A DNA stretch of 64,000 nucleotides, taken from assembly GCF_014333585.1 (NCBI RefSeq), contig NZ_JACSCW010000004.1, positions 434,001 through 498,000 of the forward strand. The letters are read 5' to 3'. Below, piece after piece: positions 10,401 through 18,148 of this stretch. The DNA is from Hymenobacter sp. BT188. Lineage in GTDB: Bacteria; Bacteroidota; Bacteroidia; Cytophagales; Hymenobacteraceae. Within the stretch, counting starts at the first letter, position 1, and every line of letters starts with the position of its first letter. A program made the position numbers and the translations under genes. The notes beneath the pieces were generated by a model, which worked only from the letters and a program-made list of their open reading frames with translations, had not been told where the DNA came from and made no database searches.

Positions 10401-11824
10401 TCAACGAACTGCTCGAATCGATTGCATCTCCGGTTCTGGAAGTGAGCCGCGTAGTGCGAGCCATTTCGGAAGGTGACCTGACCCAGCGTGTTGAAGTACC
10501 CACCGCTGGCGACATCATGGCTATGTCGAATGCTTTGAACCTAGCTGTTGAGAATCTAAACGAACTGCTGGGCGAAATCAATGATTCGTCGCAGGTGGTA
10601 GGAACTTCATCAGAAGAAATGGCCGGTAAAGGTCAGGAGATGAGCCGTGTAACGGTCGACGTAGCTTTGGCCATGCAGCAAATGGCCGAGGGCGCGCAAA
10701 ACCAAGCACTTAAGACAGACCAAGCCTTTAAGCTGATTGAAGAAATCATGCAGGCTACGAAGGAAACAGCCGGTAAGGCTGATGTGGTGAACAAAGCCGC
10801 TATCCTGGGTGAGCAAACTTCTCAGCTTGGTCTGAAAACAGTAGCTGAGGTGGTAAAGAACATGGAAGAGATTTCCAACGCTGCTGCCCAAACGTCCAAA
10901 ACGATTGAAGTACTGAGTACGCGCAGCCAGGAAATCAGTAAGTCGCTGGGAGTAATTACAGACATTGCTTCGCAAACCAACCTGCTGGCTTTGAACGCTG
11001 CTATTGAGGCAGCCCGCGCTGGTGAGGCTGGTCGAGGCTTTGCAGTAGTAGCCGAAGAGATTCGCAAGCTGGCAGAAGGCTCGCGCAAGTCAGCCAGTGA
11101 AATTGCTACGCTGGTTGACGACGTACGCAAGGATACAAGCTCAGCAGCTACGGCTATCTCAACCATGGAAGGCCGAGTATTGAAGGGTAAAAACGCGACG
11201 TTTGAAGCCAGCTCCGCCTTCAAAAATATTGCAACGAGCAGCGGCGAAACGCTACGTACTTCCCGTGACATTCTTACGGCTACCGAAGTTCAGAAAATCA
11301 GTATCGGCGACGTAGTAAAGTATGTAGAGGAAGTTGTAGCTATTGCTGAGCAAACGGCGTCTGGTACGCAGCAAGTGGCAGGTACAGCCAAGCAGCTATC
11401 CACTTCTATGCAGGAACTGACTGCCTCCAGCCAAAAGCTGACAGATATTGCTGATGACTTGCAAGTTGGTCTGTCGGCCTTCCAGCTGATGGAGTATCTG
11501 GAGCCAGAGCCAGAGCCAGAGCCGCGTCGTAGTCGCCAGCGCTTAACTCAGATGGCACAGCCTCGCAACGGCCAAGCAGTTGCGCCTAAGCAAACCACTC
11601 AAAGGGAACGGCCTGTTCGGCGTAATGACAATGCTCAACCAACGGCGACGGCTACTCAGGTAGCCAGACCCGCACGGGGGGGCAAATTACCGGAAGCACC
11701 TGCTACAGAAAAAGCGGCGACGCGGCGTCCGGCTCCCGTAAATGGAAAATCGGTGGAGGCGCAGCCGGCAAATGGAGCCGACAAGAAGGCTCCAAAAGCC
11801 CGGGCCAAAGCGAAAGCCAACTAA
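7460..11824 (+). CDS. Soluble poly-HAMP methyl-accepting chemoreceptor (1454 aa)
   Basis: This is a cytoplasmic chemoreceptor-like signal protein with no transmembrane segment. A basic, Ser/Thr/Ala-rich N-terminus (about 65 residues) leads into roughly ten HAMP-like units of 92 residues between about 70 and 1040. Each has a GDLxQK half and an [18 protein letters not shown] half closed by WKxLTDNVN. The MCP signalling hairpin follows at about 1050-1350, with its tip near 1165-1190 ([19 protein letters not shown]). The tail is Glu-Pro repeats and then Pro/Arg/Lys/Ala-rich. No periplasmic or PAS sensor is present, so the HAMP array itself, or a bound partner, must take the input. CheW, CheY, CheB, CheA and CheC follow in the same direction. 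The repeats are nearly identical at DNA level too. Confidence 0.93.
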   Translation: MASGKTTKTTTRPASNSSALASGSTDAAVAAADNNQSQRKEAPIGGSTVTRRRVSTRNLDNTQDDGYVNEQLTRVLYALDAFKKGDVSVRLTKQNDDIFADIAEAYNSMVEMIGGVGGEVSRISKVAGVEGNLKARASGENASGFWRDMINNINGLMDSIAVPVLEVGKVLKNISKGNLDETFQIPVSGDFKVMAETINKTIDNLNLFAGEVTRVAQEVGTEGKLGGQASVPNVGGIWKELTDNVNYMASNLTSQVRDIANVATAVAKGDLTQKITVDVKGELLQLKQNLNQMVDSLNLFAGEVTRVALDVGTEGKLGGQASVPNVSGVWKDLTDNVNNMASNLTSQVRDIANVATAVAKGDLSQKITVDVKGELLQLKQNLNQMVDSLNMFSGEVTRVAQEVGTEGKLGGQASVPNVAGVWKELTDNVNYMASNLTSQVRDIANVATAVAKGDLSQKITVDVKGELLQLKQNLNQMVDSLNLFAGEVTRVALEVGTEGKLGGQASVPNVAGVWKELTDNVNYMASNLTSQVRDIANVATAVARGDLSQKMTVNVKGEILELKNILNQMVDSLNIFGDEVTRVAREVGTEGKLGGQANVPRVGGTWKELTDNVNTMAANLTLQVRDIANVATAVAKGDLTQKIVVDVKGELLDLKDNINRMVDSLNIFAGEVTRVAREVGTEGILGGQANVPSVSGTWKDLTDNVNTMASNLTSQVRDIANVATAVAKGDLSQKITVDVKGELLQLKQNLNQMVDSLNLFAGEVTRVALDVGTEGKLGGQANVPSVSGTWKALTDNVNTMASNLTSQVRDIANVAIAVAKGDLSQKVSVDVKGELLDLKDNINRMVDSLNIFAGEVTRVAQEVGTEGKLGGQANVPSVSGVWKDLTDNVNTMASNLTTQVRGLVKVVTAVSQGDLTQKLTLDAKGEVAELADTINRMVDDLNRLAVEVSRVAKVAGVEGKLTERATVGGVSGSWKELVDTLNELLESIASPVLEVSRVVRAISEGDLTQRVEVPTAGDIMAMSNALNLAVENLNELLGEINDSSQVVGTSSEEMAGKGQEMSRVTVDVALAMQQMAEGAQNQALKTDQAFKLIEEIMQATKETAGKADVVNKAAILGEQTSQLGLKTVAEVVKNMEEISNAAAQTSKTIEVLSTRSQEISKSLGVITDIASQTNLLALNAAIEAARAGEAGRGFAVVAEEIRKLAEGSRKSASEIATLVDDVRKDTSSAATAISTMEGRVLKGKNATFEASSAFKNIATSSGETLRTSRDILTATEVQKISIGDVVKYVEEVVAIAEQTASGTQQVAGTAKQLSTSMQELTASSQKLTDIADDLQVGLSAFQLMEYLEPEPEPEPRRSRQRLTQMAQPRNGQAVAPKQTTQRERPVRRNDNAQPTATATQVARPARGGKLPEAPATEKAATRRPAPVNGKSVEAQPANGADKKAPKARAKAKAN
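8090..10300 (+). repeat. Eight tandem 276-bp coding repeats (HAMP units)
   Basis: The codons for GEVTRVA recur at 8090, 8366 and 8642 and then at the same 276-base step, eight times in all. Long stretches are identical between neighbouring units, for example around GTGGATGTAAAGGG and CAGAACCTGAACCA. Flanking units at each end are more diverged. Confidence 0.9.
11502..11523 (+). repeat. Hexanucleotide repeat coding Glu-Pro
   Basis: About three and a half copies of GAGCCA encode the EPEPEPEP segment of the receptor tail, a site where slippage would add or remove dipeptides in frame. Confidence 0.8.
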
Positions 11825-11844
11825 TTCCTCTCAGGTCTATTTAC

Positions 11845-11881
11845 AGGCTTGTCACTACCCTAATCAAGCAGTGGCAAGCCT
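11845..11881 (+). other. Hairpin between the receptor gene and cheW
   Basis: Arms AGGCTTGTCACT (11845-11856) and AGTGGCAAGCCT (11870-11881) pair with one mismatch around a 13-base loop. No T-run follows, so it is more likely an RNA-stability or processing hairpin than a terminator. Confidence 0.4.
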
Positions 11882-11896
11882 ATATCAATCTTGTTC

Positions 11897-12406
11897 ATGC
11901 CTGAAATAGAGTCGAATAGCGAAAAGAAGGTTATTAAGCAGCAAGCGCTTATCCAATTAATTGTGTTCCGATTGGGACGCGAAGAATATGGTATTCGCAT
12001 CGAGCAAGTGAAAGAGGTAACTATTACCCCGGAAATTGCTCGTATGCCCAAGACGCCTCCTTTCGTGAAGGGAATTGCCAACTTGCGCGGCGACATCATC
12101 GCCATTATTGATTTGGAGGAAAGATTTCAGTTGCGCTCAACTGCAGAAGCATTGCCAGCCATCACGTATACTTTAGCGATTGAAGCCAAAGACTATACGA
12201 TTGGGCTGGTAGTACGTGAAGTGCCGCAGCCGTTGTCGATTCCGGTTTCAATCATTGAGAAAGCGCCAGAATTTATTCAGGATGCCAACATTCAGGACAA
12301 ATACATTGAGGGAATTGCTAAGCTGGACGGTCGCATTATTATTGTGCTCGATATGCTGAAGCTCCTCACCCCAACGGAAATAATGCAGCTTCAACCCAAA
12401 GCCTAA
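11897..12406 (+). CDS. cheW: Chemotaxis coupling protein CheW
   Basis: CheW bridges the receptor and the CheA kinase. The 169-residue protein is a single CheW beta-barrel domain: LIVFRLGREEYGIRIEQVKEV near the start, then TPPFVKGIANLRGDIIAIIDL, and IEGIAKLDGRIIIVLDM near the end, all hallmarks of the fold. An alternative TTG start six bases upstream is less likely than the ATG at 11897. It lies 72 bases after the receptor gene, with a hairpin in the gap, and before cheY, so it belongs to the same operon. Confidence 0.95.
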   Translation: MPEIESNSEKKVIKQQALIQLIVFRLGREEYGIRIEQVKEVTITPEIARMPKTPPFVKGIANLRGDIIAIIDLEERFQLRSTAEALPAITYTLAIEAKDYTIGLVVREVPQPLSIPVSIIEKAPEFIQDANIQDKYIEGIAKLDGRIIIVLDMLKLLTPTEIMQLQPKA

Positions 12407-12489
12407 TCTTAGTGAGTGGCTGCCCGTACAAGGGTTAACATTGCTGTTTAGCTTATTTTCCGTTTTTTCCTTCTACCGATTCTACTTTT

Positions 12490-12873
12490 ATGAAAAACCG
12501 CATTCTCATCGTGGACGACTCCTTTTATATGCGCACGATGCTAAAGAATATGCTTACTGATGCTGGCTACGAGGTGGTAGGAGAGGCCGCCAATGGTCAG
12601 CAGGCCTTGGAAATGACGAGTGCTACCAATCCTGATCTGATCACGCTCGACGTTATTCTGCCTGATAATACGGGCCTGGATGTTCTGAAGGGAATCCGTC
12701 AGGTAAATCCTACTGTGAAAGTGGTAATGTGCAGTGCGGTGGGGCAGGAAATAATTGTGAATGAGGCGCTTGAAAGTGGTGCTTCGGCTTACATCGTGAA
12801 GCCTTTCTCTGAGGAAAAGGTACTCGAGATTGTAGGCAGTGCTTTGCAAAACTCTGAAGAAAACGACGCCTAA
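12490..12873 (+). CDS. cheY: Single-domain response regulator CheY
   Basis: This is a free receiver domain of 127 residues that CheA would phosphorylate. Seen: the acidic pair Asp9-Asp10 (ILIVDDS), phosphorylation Asp54 in TLDVILPD, Ser82 in the switch position (VVMCSAV) and Lys104 in YIVKPF. No output domain follows. In a cluster with no flagellar genes in view, its target is unknown; gliding/type IV pilus control or a non-motility role are both possible. CheC downstream could dephosphorylate it. Confidence 0.95.
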   Translation: MKNRILIVDDSFYMRTMLKNMLTDAGYEVVGEAANGQQALEMTSATNPDLITLDVILPDNTGLDVLKGIRQVNPTVKVVMCSAVGQEIIVNEALESGASAYIVKPFSEEKVLEIVGSALQNSEENDA

Positions 12874-12947
12874 GGTCAAATTTGCCCCCCAGGGCATATG
12901 TATACTTATTTCGTTCAGCCTTCTTACTCCGCGCTTCCACCTATTCC

Positions 12948-14012
12948 GTGCCCTTTTTACCCGTCCCTTTTACTGTATTGCTTGATAAACTCCCTGCTTT
13001 AGTGCAGTTGGAGTTGACTCACTTACTGCAATCCCAGCTGGGCTACCAAGTGGTAGATTCGGCTAGCAGTGCCGATGAGCTGGTTATTCTGGCTCGAAGG
13101 TTTCGGCCTGCACTGGTAATTCTGGGCGAGCATAGCCTGCCGTATCTTAATCGGCTCCAGCAGCAGCACTCTTGTCCGGTACTTCTTTATGCCACTGCCA
13201 TTCCTTTGGCAGGTGTTATGTGTGCAACTGCTCGTTGGGGAGTATATAACTACATCGCGCCTTTGCAGTTGGGCAATGAGCAGGCGTTTCGACGAGCCGT
13301 ACTTCAGCAGTTGCGGGCTATACCAGTTGTGCCGCGTGTAGCCACTTTCATTAATCCGCTTCGTCATATAGTTAGTGCTCAGCCTCAGAGCCTGACCGTG
13401 ATAGGCGCCTCTACGGGAGGCACAGCCGCTGTGGAGCAACTTGTACAGGCATTGCATCCCGCTTTGCCTTCTACTCTGCTCATTGCGGTGCATTTGCCCG
13501 CGTACTTTACCGCTTCATTTGCCAAGCGCTTACAACGACTGACTCCATTGCCAGTTAAAATTGGCGTTGCAGGAATACCCATAGAAGAGGGGCAGATTAT
13601 TATAGCTCCTGGGGGGCAAAATATGGTGCTGAAACCTGTGCAGCGCGGCCCTTGGCGAGTATGGCAGATTGGGTTTAGCTCAAAGCCCAACCTGTCAGCT
13701 GATGCCCCGTCCATTGATATGCTTATGCGCTCGGCTGCTAGGGCGGCCAACTCACAGGTGCTGGGTATAATCCTGACTGGTTTGGGGCAGGACGGAACCG
13801 GAGGGGCTAAGGCTATTCGGGCACGCGGAGGCCGCATTATAGCGCAAAGCCAGGAGTCAGCGGCCTTATTTAGTATGCCTGGTTCCGTGATTCGGGCCGG
13901 ACACGCCAACGCCGTATTGCCACTGGATCAGATTGCGGAGATTATAAATCAGCGTGCTGCGCTACCTGCTTCAACTGCCCGTTTTTCTCAATCTCTAGCG
14001 ACCGTAAACTAA
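12948..14012 (+). CDS. cheB: CheB-like methylesterase with degenerate receiver
   Basis: CheB removes methyl groups from receptor glutamates. Counting from the GTG at 12948, the C-terminal esterase domain shows its triad: Ser155 in IGASTGG, His182 in AVHLPAYFT and Asp282 in TGLGQDG. The N-terminal 120 residues look like a receiver (FTVLLDKLPALVQ, QLGYQVVDSASSADE), but the phospho-acceptor is lost: VILGEHSLP stands where VTLDxxMP is expected, and the switch Lys is Ala in YIAP. It is therefore probably not controlled by phosphorylation. The start is uncertain: TTG 12882, GTG 12948 and TTG 12978 are possible; 12948 keeps the first receiver strand. The stop overlaps cheA by one base. Confidence 0.88.
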   Translation: MPFLPVPFTVLLDKLPALVQLELTHLLQSQLGYQVVDSASSADELVILARRFRPALVILGEHSLPYLNRLQQQHSCPVLLYATAIPLAGVMCATARWGVYNYIAPLQLGNEQAFRRAVLQQLRAIPVVPRVATFINPLRHIVSAQPQSLTVIGASTGGTAAVEQLVQALHPALPSTLLIAVHLPAYFTASFAKRLQRLTPLPVKIGVAGIPIEEGQIIIAPGGQNMVLKPVQRGPWRVWQIGFSSKPNLSADAPSIDMLMRSAARAANSQVLGIILTGLGQDGTGGAKAIRARGGRIIAQSQESAALFSMPGSVIRAGHANAVLPLDQIAEIINQRAALPASTARFSQSLATVN

Positions 14013-15646
14013 TGAAGTCACGGGAACAGGAGTACCGGGAGATCTTTATGTCCGAGGCGCTGGAGTATTATGACGCCATGAGCCGTCATATCAGCGAGCT
14101 GGAGAAAAATCCGGAAGATACAGCCGCCCTGAATGAGCTTTTTCGGCTTATGCACAACCTCAAGTCCAACGCACGCGCGATGGGCTACAATCAAATTGGC
14201 GAAGTCTCGCATGAGATGGAAACCATATTTGGTTTGATTAGAGACAAAGAGAAATCCTTTGCTGGAACAGTCGTCCCGGTGTTGTTTACCGGCGTCGATA
14301 CTTTAGGCGCCATGATTCGGGCCGTTGGGGAAGATGCCGAAATGCCCCCCACCGAGGATTTACTTGCCAATCTTGATCGATTAGTTCAAGGCGAGGAACC
14401 TATCCTGATTATCGCCGAATCGGACACTGATGAAGAGGCCGGCCGCAAGCTCGAGTTGTCTGATTTGGTTTATATTCAAATCAAAAAGCTGGACCACCTG
14501 CTCAACTTAGTAGGTGAGCTGATTATTGACCGCGACCGGATCATGACACTGGGCCGGGAAATTGGTCACCCAGCGCTGCAGGCAGCTGCCTCCCACCTGT
14601 TTCGTATTACCGACGAGCTGCAGTATAGCGTGATGGATGCGCGCCTAGTAAATGTCGGCTCGCTCTTCAATAAATTTCCCCGCGTAGTACGCGATGTAGC
14701 TGCTTCGGAGCAAAAGGAAGTAACACTGCGGCTGGAAGGCCAGGACATCCAGATTGACCGAAATATTCTTCAAATTATCACCGATGCCCTGTTGCATCTA
14801 GTACGCAATGCCATTGCCCACGGCATTGAAACACCTCAAGAGCGGCAGAAAGCAAATAAGAGTCCTGCAGGGCGTCTGACACTCTCCGCCCAAACGGAGC
14901 GCGACGATGTACTGATTAGGGTAGCTGATGATGGCCGCGGTATTGATGTAGAAAGCGTGCGGCGTAAGGCAATAGAGCGGGGCTTGGTGAGAGCTGAGGT
15001 AGCTGCTAACCTCGATGCGAATGCAGTGCGGGCGTTCCTGTTTGAGCCGGGCTTTTCAATGGCCAAGGAGGTGACAGAAATATCGGGTCGGGGCGTTGGC
15101 TTAGACGTGGTGAAGCTGGCTATCGACTCGCTTGGGGGGCAATTACGGGTCGAGTCGGAGCTAGGTCAGGGCACTATTTTTACCTTGGTGCTGCCTACGT
15201 CTATTGCTGTAAAGGGTGCCCTGTTGTTTGAGCTGGAGGAGCGAAGCTATGCTATCCCACTCATGCACACCGACTCAGTAGTGGCCTTGGAGCCTGAGGA
15301 GTTACATGTAGTAGGAGGGACGCTGATGGCACGTATCCAAGAGGAAAACGTGCCGATAGTGAACCTGAAAACCCTGCTTCATAGCGGCGACGGCCCCTTG
15401 CCGGCCGCCATCCATGAAGACCTAGTAGGACGGCAGCGCATCATCATCGTAGATTATAATAACCGTAAGTTGGGTTTGATTGTCGATCGTTTTTTGCGTC
15501 AGCAAGACATTGTTATCAAGCCTGTGAGTAAACCGTTGGATACCATTGACTTATTCGGGGGCGTGACGTTGCTGGGCAGCGGGCATGTGTGCCTTGTGCT
15601 CGATGTGCCAGCATTAACTCGACTATTCTTGGCCAAACGACCTTAA
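14012..15646 (+). CDS. cheA: Chemotaxis histidine kinase CheA
   Basis: CheA autophosphorylates and passes phosphate to CheY. Seen in order: an N-terminal Hpt domain with His48 in LMHNLKSNARAMG; a short linker with no P2 (CheY-docking) domain; P3 dimerisation; the ATPase domain with the N box LVRNAIAHGIETP, the G1 box DDGRGID and the G2 box GRGVGLDVV; and a CheW-like C-terminal domain (RQRIIIVDYNNRKLGLIVD). At 544 residues it is shorter than E. coli CheA because P2 is absent. The ATG overlaps the cheB stop (TAATG), indicating translational coupling. Confidence 0.96.
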   Translation: MKSREQEYREIFMSEALEYYDAMSRHISELEKNPEDTAALNELFRLMHNLKSNARAMGYNQIGEVSHEMETIFGLIRDKEKSFAGTVVPVLFTGVDTLGAMIRAVGEDAEMPPTEDLLANLDRLVQGEEPILIIAESDTDEEAGRKLELSDLVYIQIKKLDHLLNLVGELIIDRDRIMTLGREIGHPALQAAASHLFRITDELQYSVMDARLVNVGSLFNKFPRVVRDVAASEQKEVTLRLEGQDIQIDRNILQIITDALLHLVRNAIAHGIETPQERQKANKSPAGRLTLSAQTERDDVLIRVADDGRGIDVESVRRKAIERGLVRAEVAANLDANAVRAFLFEPGFSMAKEVTEISGRGVGLDVVKLAIDSLGGQLRVESELGQGTIFTLVLPTSIAVKGALLFELEERSYAIPLMHTDSVVALEPEELHVVGGTLMARIQEENVPIVNLKTLLHSGDGPLPAAIHEDLVGRQRIIIVDYNNRKLGLIVDRFLRQQDIVIKPVSKPLDTIDLFGGVTLLGSGHVCLVLDVPALTRLFLAKRP

Positions 15647-15709
15647 AACACGTATTGCAGATTTCGAAACTGCCTATAGTGGCTTTTTCGTACCAACCGA
15701 CTGAATTGT

Positions 15710-16348
15710 ATGGATTTGCACATGACGGAACTGGAGCGAGACATTATTCGGGAAATACTGAATATTGGCTTGGCTCGCGCCGCCGATTCTTTTGCTTCTA
15801 TTGCCCAGGAAACCGTGTTACTGGAGGTTCCTAGCCTTGACCTGGTACCCGGAACCAGTATTCTGGAGCGCGTAAAAGTGTACGAGAAAGACCACGTAGT
15901 TATTCAGTCCGACATAAAGGGTGAATTCAATGGCTCAACGCTGATGTTCTTCTCGGGGCAGCATGTGCAACGCCTGTCGCGGGTATGTTTGCGTCTGGTG
16001 AAGCCCGAATCGGTGGAAATAGATGAGTTGCAAGAGTCGCTATTGCTGGAAATCAGCAACATTATCACGGGCGCTTTGGTAACCCAGTTGGCAAATATCC
16101 TCAAAGCCAATATCTACGGCGCGCCGCCTATTGCTCCCAAAGGCCACCTCGATTCTTCCCTAACTCGGTTGGTGACGCAAAATCCGTTATTTCAGCCTAT
16201 GGTTTTCTCGGTTATTACACAGTTCTCCGACAAAAACAACTCGGTTGAATTGCCTTTGATGCTGTTCTTTGACCGTGAGACTTTCGTCAAGATTCTGGAT
16301 ATAATACGGACCTACGACTTTCTCAACGGCCAGCAAGCCGCCCGCTAA
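15710..16348 (+). CDS. cheC: CheC-type CheY-P phosphatase
   Basis: This is a CheC/CheX/FliY-family protein of 212 residues. The two signature helices are both present: EILNIGLARAADSF and EISNIITGALVTQL, each an ExxN followed about 22 residues later by Pro, which is the family pattern for the two active centres. It would terminate the signal by dephosphorylating CheY, fitting an operon that has CheY but no CheZ. CheD, the usual CheC partner, was not seen. The ATG at 15710 is chosen; one at 15722 would drop four residues. Confidence 0.9.
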   Translation: MDLHMTELERDIIREILNIGLARAADSFASIAQETVLLEVPSLDLVPGTSILERVKVYEKDHVVIQSDIKGEFNGSTLMFFSGQHVQRLSRVCLRLVKPESVEIDELQESLLLEISNIITGALVTQLANILKANIYGAPPIAPKGHLDSSLTRLVTQNPLFQPMVFSVITQFSDKNNSVELPLMLFFDRETFVKILDIIRTYDFLNGQQAAR

Positions 16349-16365
16349 ATAGCCCTATAAGGGAC

Positions 16366-16450
16366 AAAAGCTGTCATTTTGGTAGATATCAACTGTCGCA
16401 GATTACGTATCGCGGCTGGTTGAACCACCCAAAATGACAGCTTTTTTATT
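16366..16450 (+). terminator. Terminator with long loop after the chemosensory operon
   Basis: Perfect 17-bp arms at 16366-16382 (AAAAGCTGTCATTTTGG) and 16429-16445 pair around a 46-base loop and are followed by TTTTTTA. The long loop is unusual. Confidence 0.75.
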
Positions 16451-16546
16451 GCGTAGGACCACATGGAGATGTGCTCAGTTTATAAAAAAACACTGCTTTT
16501 TTGTAGCGCCGACTTGGTGCCTATTTCCTTTTCTAATTCGTTTGTC

Positions 16547-17656
16547 ATGTCAAATTCTCATTCATCAAATCTCGAAAAGAAACTCGCCTCGTTCGACCCC
16601 AATGCGTTGGGAGACACTGCGGGGGGCATTTTTGGATTGCCTTTCACCGTTGAGGAGGCTCAGGTAGTTATTGTGCCGGTGCCTTGGGAAGTGACGGTTT
16701 CATATAGGGCAGGTACGGCTTTGGGACCAGCCGCAATCCGCGAAGCCTCCTTACAAGTCGACCTCTACGATCTGGATATTACAGATGCCTGGCGCTTAGG
16801 CCTAGCTATGGAAGAGGAGGATGAAAGCTGGGCCGCCGAAAGCCGCGAGCTACGCGAGCAGACCTCCAGCTACATTCGGTGGCTGGAGGACGGGCAGCCG
16901 GCCGAAAAAGCCCCCCAACATGCCACGGCCACCAGTCAGGCTACGGTTCGGGGCAAAGCATTGCTGGAGTGGCTCAAGCAAAAAGCCGGTGCTCACCTCG
17001 ATGCTGGCAAGGCGGTAGCGGTGTTGGGCGGTGACCACAGCACGCCCTTAGGATACATTCACGCGTTGGCGGAGCGCCATGAAGAATTCGGTATTCTACA
17101 AATTGATGCTCACTGCGACCTACGCCCGGCCTACGAAGGCTTTGAGTATTCGCACGCTTCTATCATGTATAATGCGCTGCAACTGCCGCAGGTGAAGAAG
17201 CTGGTGCAGGTAGGTATTCGCGATTTCTGCCAGCAGGAAGCAGAGTTGGCCGAACGCAGTAATGGCCGCATCATTATGTTTCCGGAGCGCTTTCTGCGGG
17301 AAGAGCTGTTTGCCGGCAAATCGTGGCGGAAGGAGTGCAAGAAAATTATCGCGCAGCTTCCCCAGAAGGTATATCTGAGCTTTGATATCGACGGTCTCGA
17401 TCCGAAGCTTTGCCCCGGCACCGGCACGCCCGTACCTGGTGGTTTGGAGTTTGAGGAAGCGCTCTATCTGATTCGGATGGTGGTGCGCTCAGGTCGTGAA
17501 ATCATCGGCTGCGACTTAAACGAAGTAGCCCCCGGCGACACCGACTGGAATGGCATTGTGGGTGCCCGCCTGCTGTATCAGCTCTGCAACTGGATGGCCG
17601 TATCGCAGGGGCGCATTGCCGCCCGCGACATGAAGAAAGTAGAAGACGAAGAATAG
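16547..17656 (+). CDS. Agmatinase/arginase-family ureohydrolase
   Basis: This is a manganese ureohydrolase that splits urea from agmatine or a related guanidino compound. Metal-binding motifs are intact: GGDHSTPLG, DAHCDLR and SFDIDGLDP, together with GTGTPVPGGL. With the start at the ATG 16547 it has 369 residues, longer than speB enzymes of about 310 because of an insert rich in Glu/Gln around residues 85-130. The upstream extension to 16463 has no family resemblance and is left out. Bacteroidota agmatinase-family proteins of this size are typical. Substrate (agmatine, arginine, formiminoglutamate) cannot be fixed from sequence. Confidence 0.9.
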   Translation: MSNSHSSNLEKKLASFDPNALGDTAGGIFGLPFTVEEAQVVIVPVPWEVTVSYRAGTALGPAAIREASLQVDLYDLDITDAWRLGLAMEEEDESWAAESRELREQTSSYIRWLEDGQPAEKAPQHATATSQATVRGKALLEWLKQKAGAHLDAGKAVAVLGGDHSTPLGYIHALAERHEEFGILQIDAHCDLRPAYEGFEYSHASIMYNALQLPQVKKLVQVGIRDFCQQEAELAERSNGRIIMFPERFLREELFAGKSWRKECKKIIAQLPQKVYLSFDIDGLDPKLCPGTGTPVPGGLEFEEALYLIRMVVRSGREIIGCDLNEVAPGDTDWNGIVGARLLYQLCNWMAVSQGRIAARDMKKVEDEE

Positions 17657-17689
17657 ACTCTCAACGATATTTGCATTTTTGCGTACCGT

Positions 17690-17721
17690 AATCCGACTCC
17701 CGGTTGGGGGTCGGATTTTTC
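17690..17721 (+). terminator. Intrinsic terminator after the agmatinase gene
   Basis: AATCCGACTCCC pairs with GGGGGTCGGATT around a GGTT loop, followed by a short T-run. It precedes the membrane-protein gene at 17744. Confidence 0.7.
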
Positions 17722-17743
17722 GCTCATTCATCATTCTGACCCT

Positions 17744-18079
17744 ATGGGATTTCTACTCAAATTCATTCTCACTGCCATTGTCACCTATGCCCTGGCTTAC
17801 TTTCTGCCCGGTGCTCACCTCGATGGCTTTGGCGATGCTCTGCTTCTGGTGCTGGTACTGGCGGTGCTGAATGCCGTATTGAAGCCTATCCTCAAGATTC
17901 TGGGCTTTCCGATTACCGTGCTTACTCTGGGTTTGTTTCTGCTCGTCATTAACGCCGCTATTGTGTTGCTGGCCGATTGGGTGCTGCCCGGCTTCAAACT
18001 CGACGGCTTCTTGGCGGCTTTGCTATTCAGCATTGTATTGTCACTGGTAACGAGCGTCATTGATATGATCGTTGAATAG
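17744..18079 (+). CDS. YvlD / phage_holin_4_2 family membrane protein
   Basis: This is a 111-residue integral membrane protein of the PF04020 family, with four hydrophobic helices: residues 3-21, 27-47, 56-79 and 88-109. Two short repeats, FLPGAHLDGFGDALLL and VLPGFKLDGFLAALLF, give the internal duplication typical of the family. Despite the holin name, these chromosomal proteins have no proven lytic role; the function is unknown. It lies between two terminators and so is probably a single-gene unit. Confidence 0.85.
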   Translation: MGFLLKFILTAIVTYALAYFLPGAHLDGFGDALLLVLVLAVLNAVLKPILKILGFPITVLTLGLFLLVINAAIVLLADWVLPGFKLDGFLAALLFSIVLSLVTSVIDMIVE

Positions 18080-18083
18080 TTAG

Positions 18084-18138
18084 CAAGTCATAAAAAAGCC
18101 CCCCCAGAAACGTTTCTGGGGGGCTTTTTTATGACTTG
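18084..18138. terminator. Long-armed bidirectional terminator (YvlD gene / murA)
   Basis: Arms of 27 and 26 bases (18084-18110 and 18113-18138) pair except for one extra C. Symmetry runs past the GC stem and A/T tracts into CAAGTCAT...ATGACTTG. The core is the GCCCCCC motif in both orientations. Confidence 0.92.
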
Positions 18139-18148
18139 ATAATCTGAA

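Noticed and set aside
9877..10581. 234-residue open frame antisense to the receptor gene
   Set aside because: Ser/Thr-rich shadow translation produced by the repeat codons; no family features.
11676..11682. Run of seven Gs as a phase-variation switch in the receptor tail
   Set aside because: The frame is intact, the run is short, and it fits the window-wide motif; there is no sign of alternative frames.
12882..12947. Longer cheB reading from a TTG at 12882
   Set aside because: The extra residues show no receiver features and the region includes an intergenic motif copy; a start near 12948 keeps the receiver's first strand.
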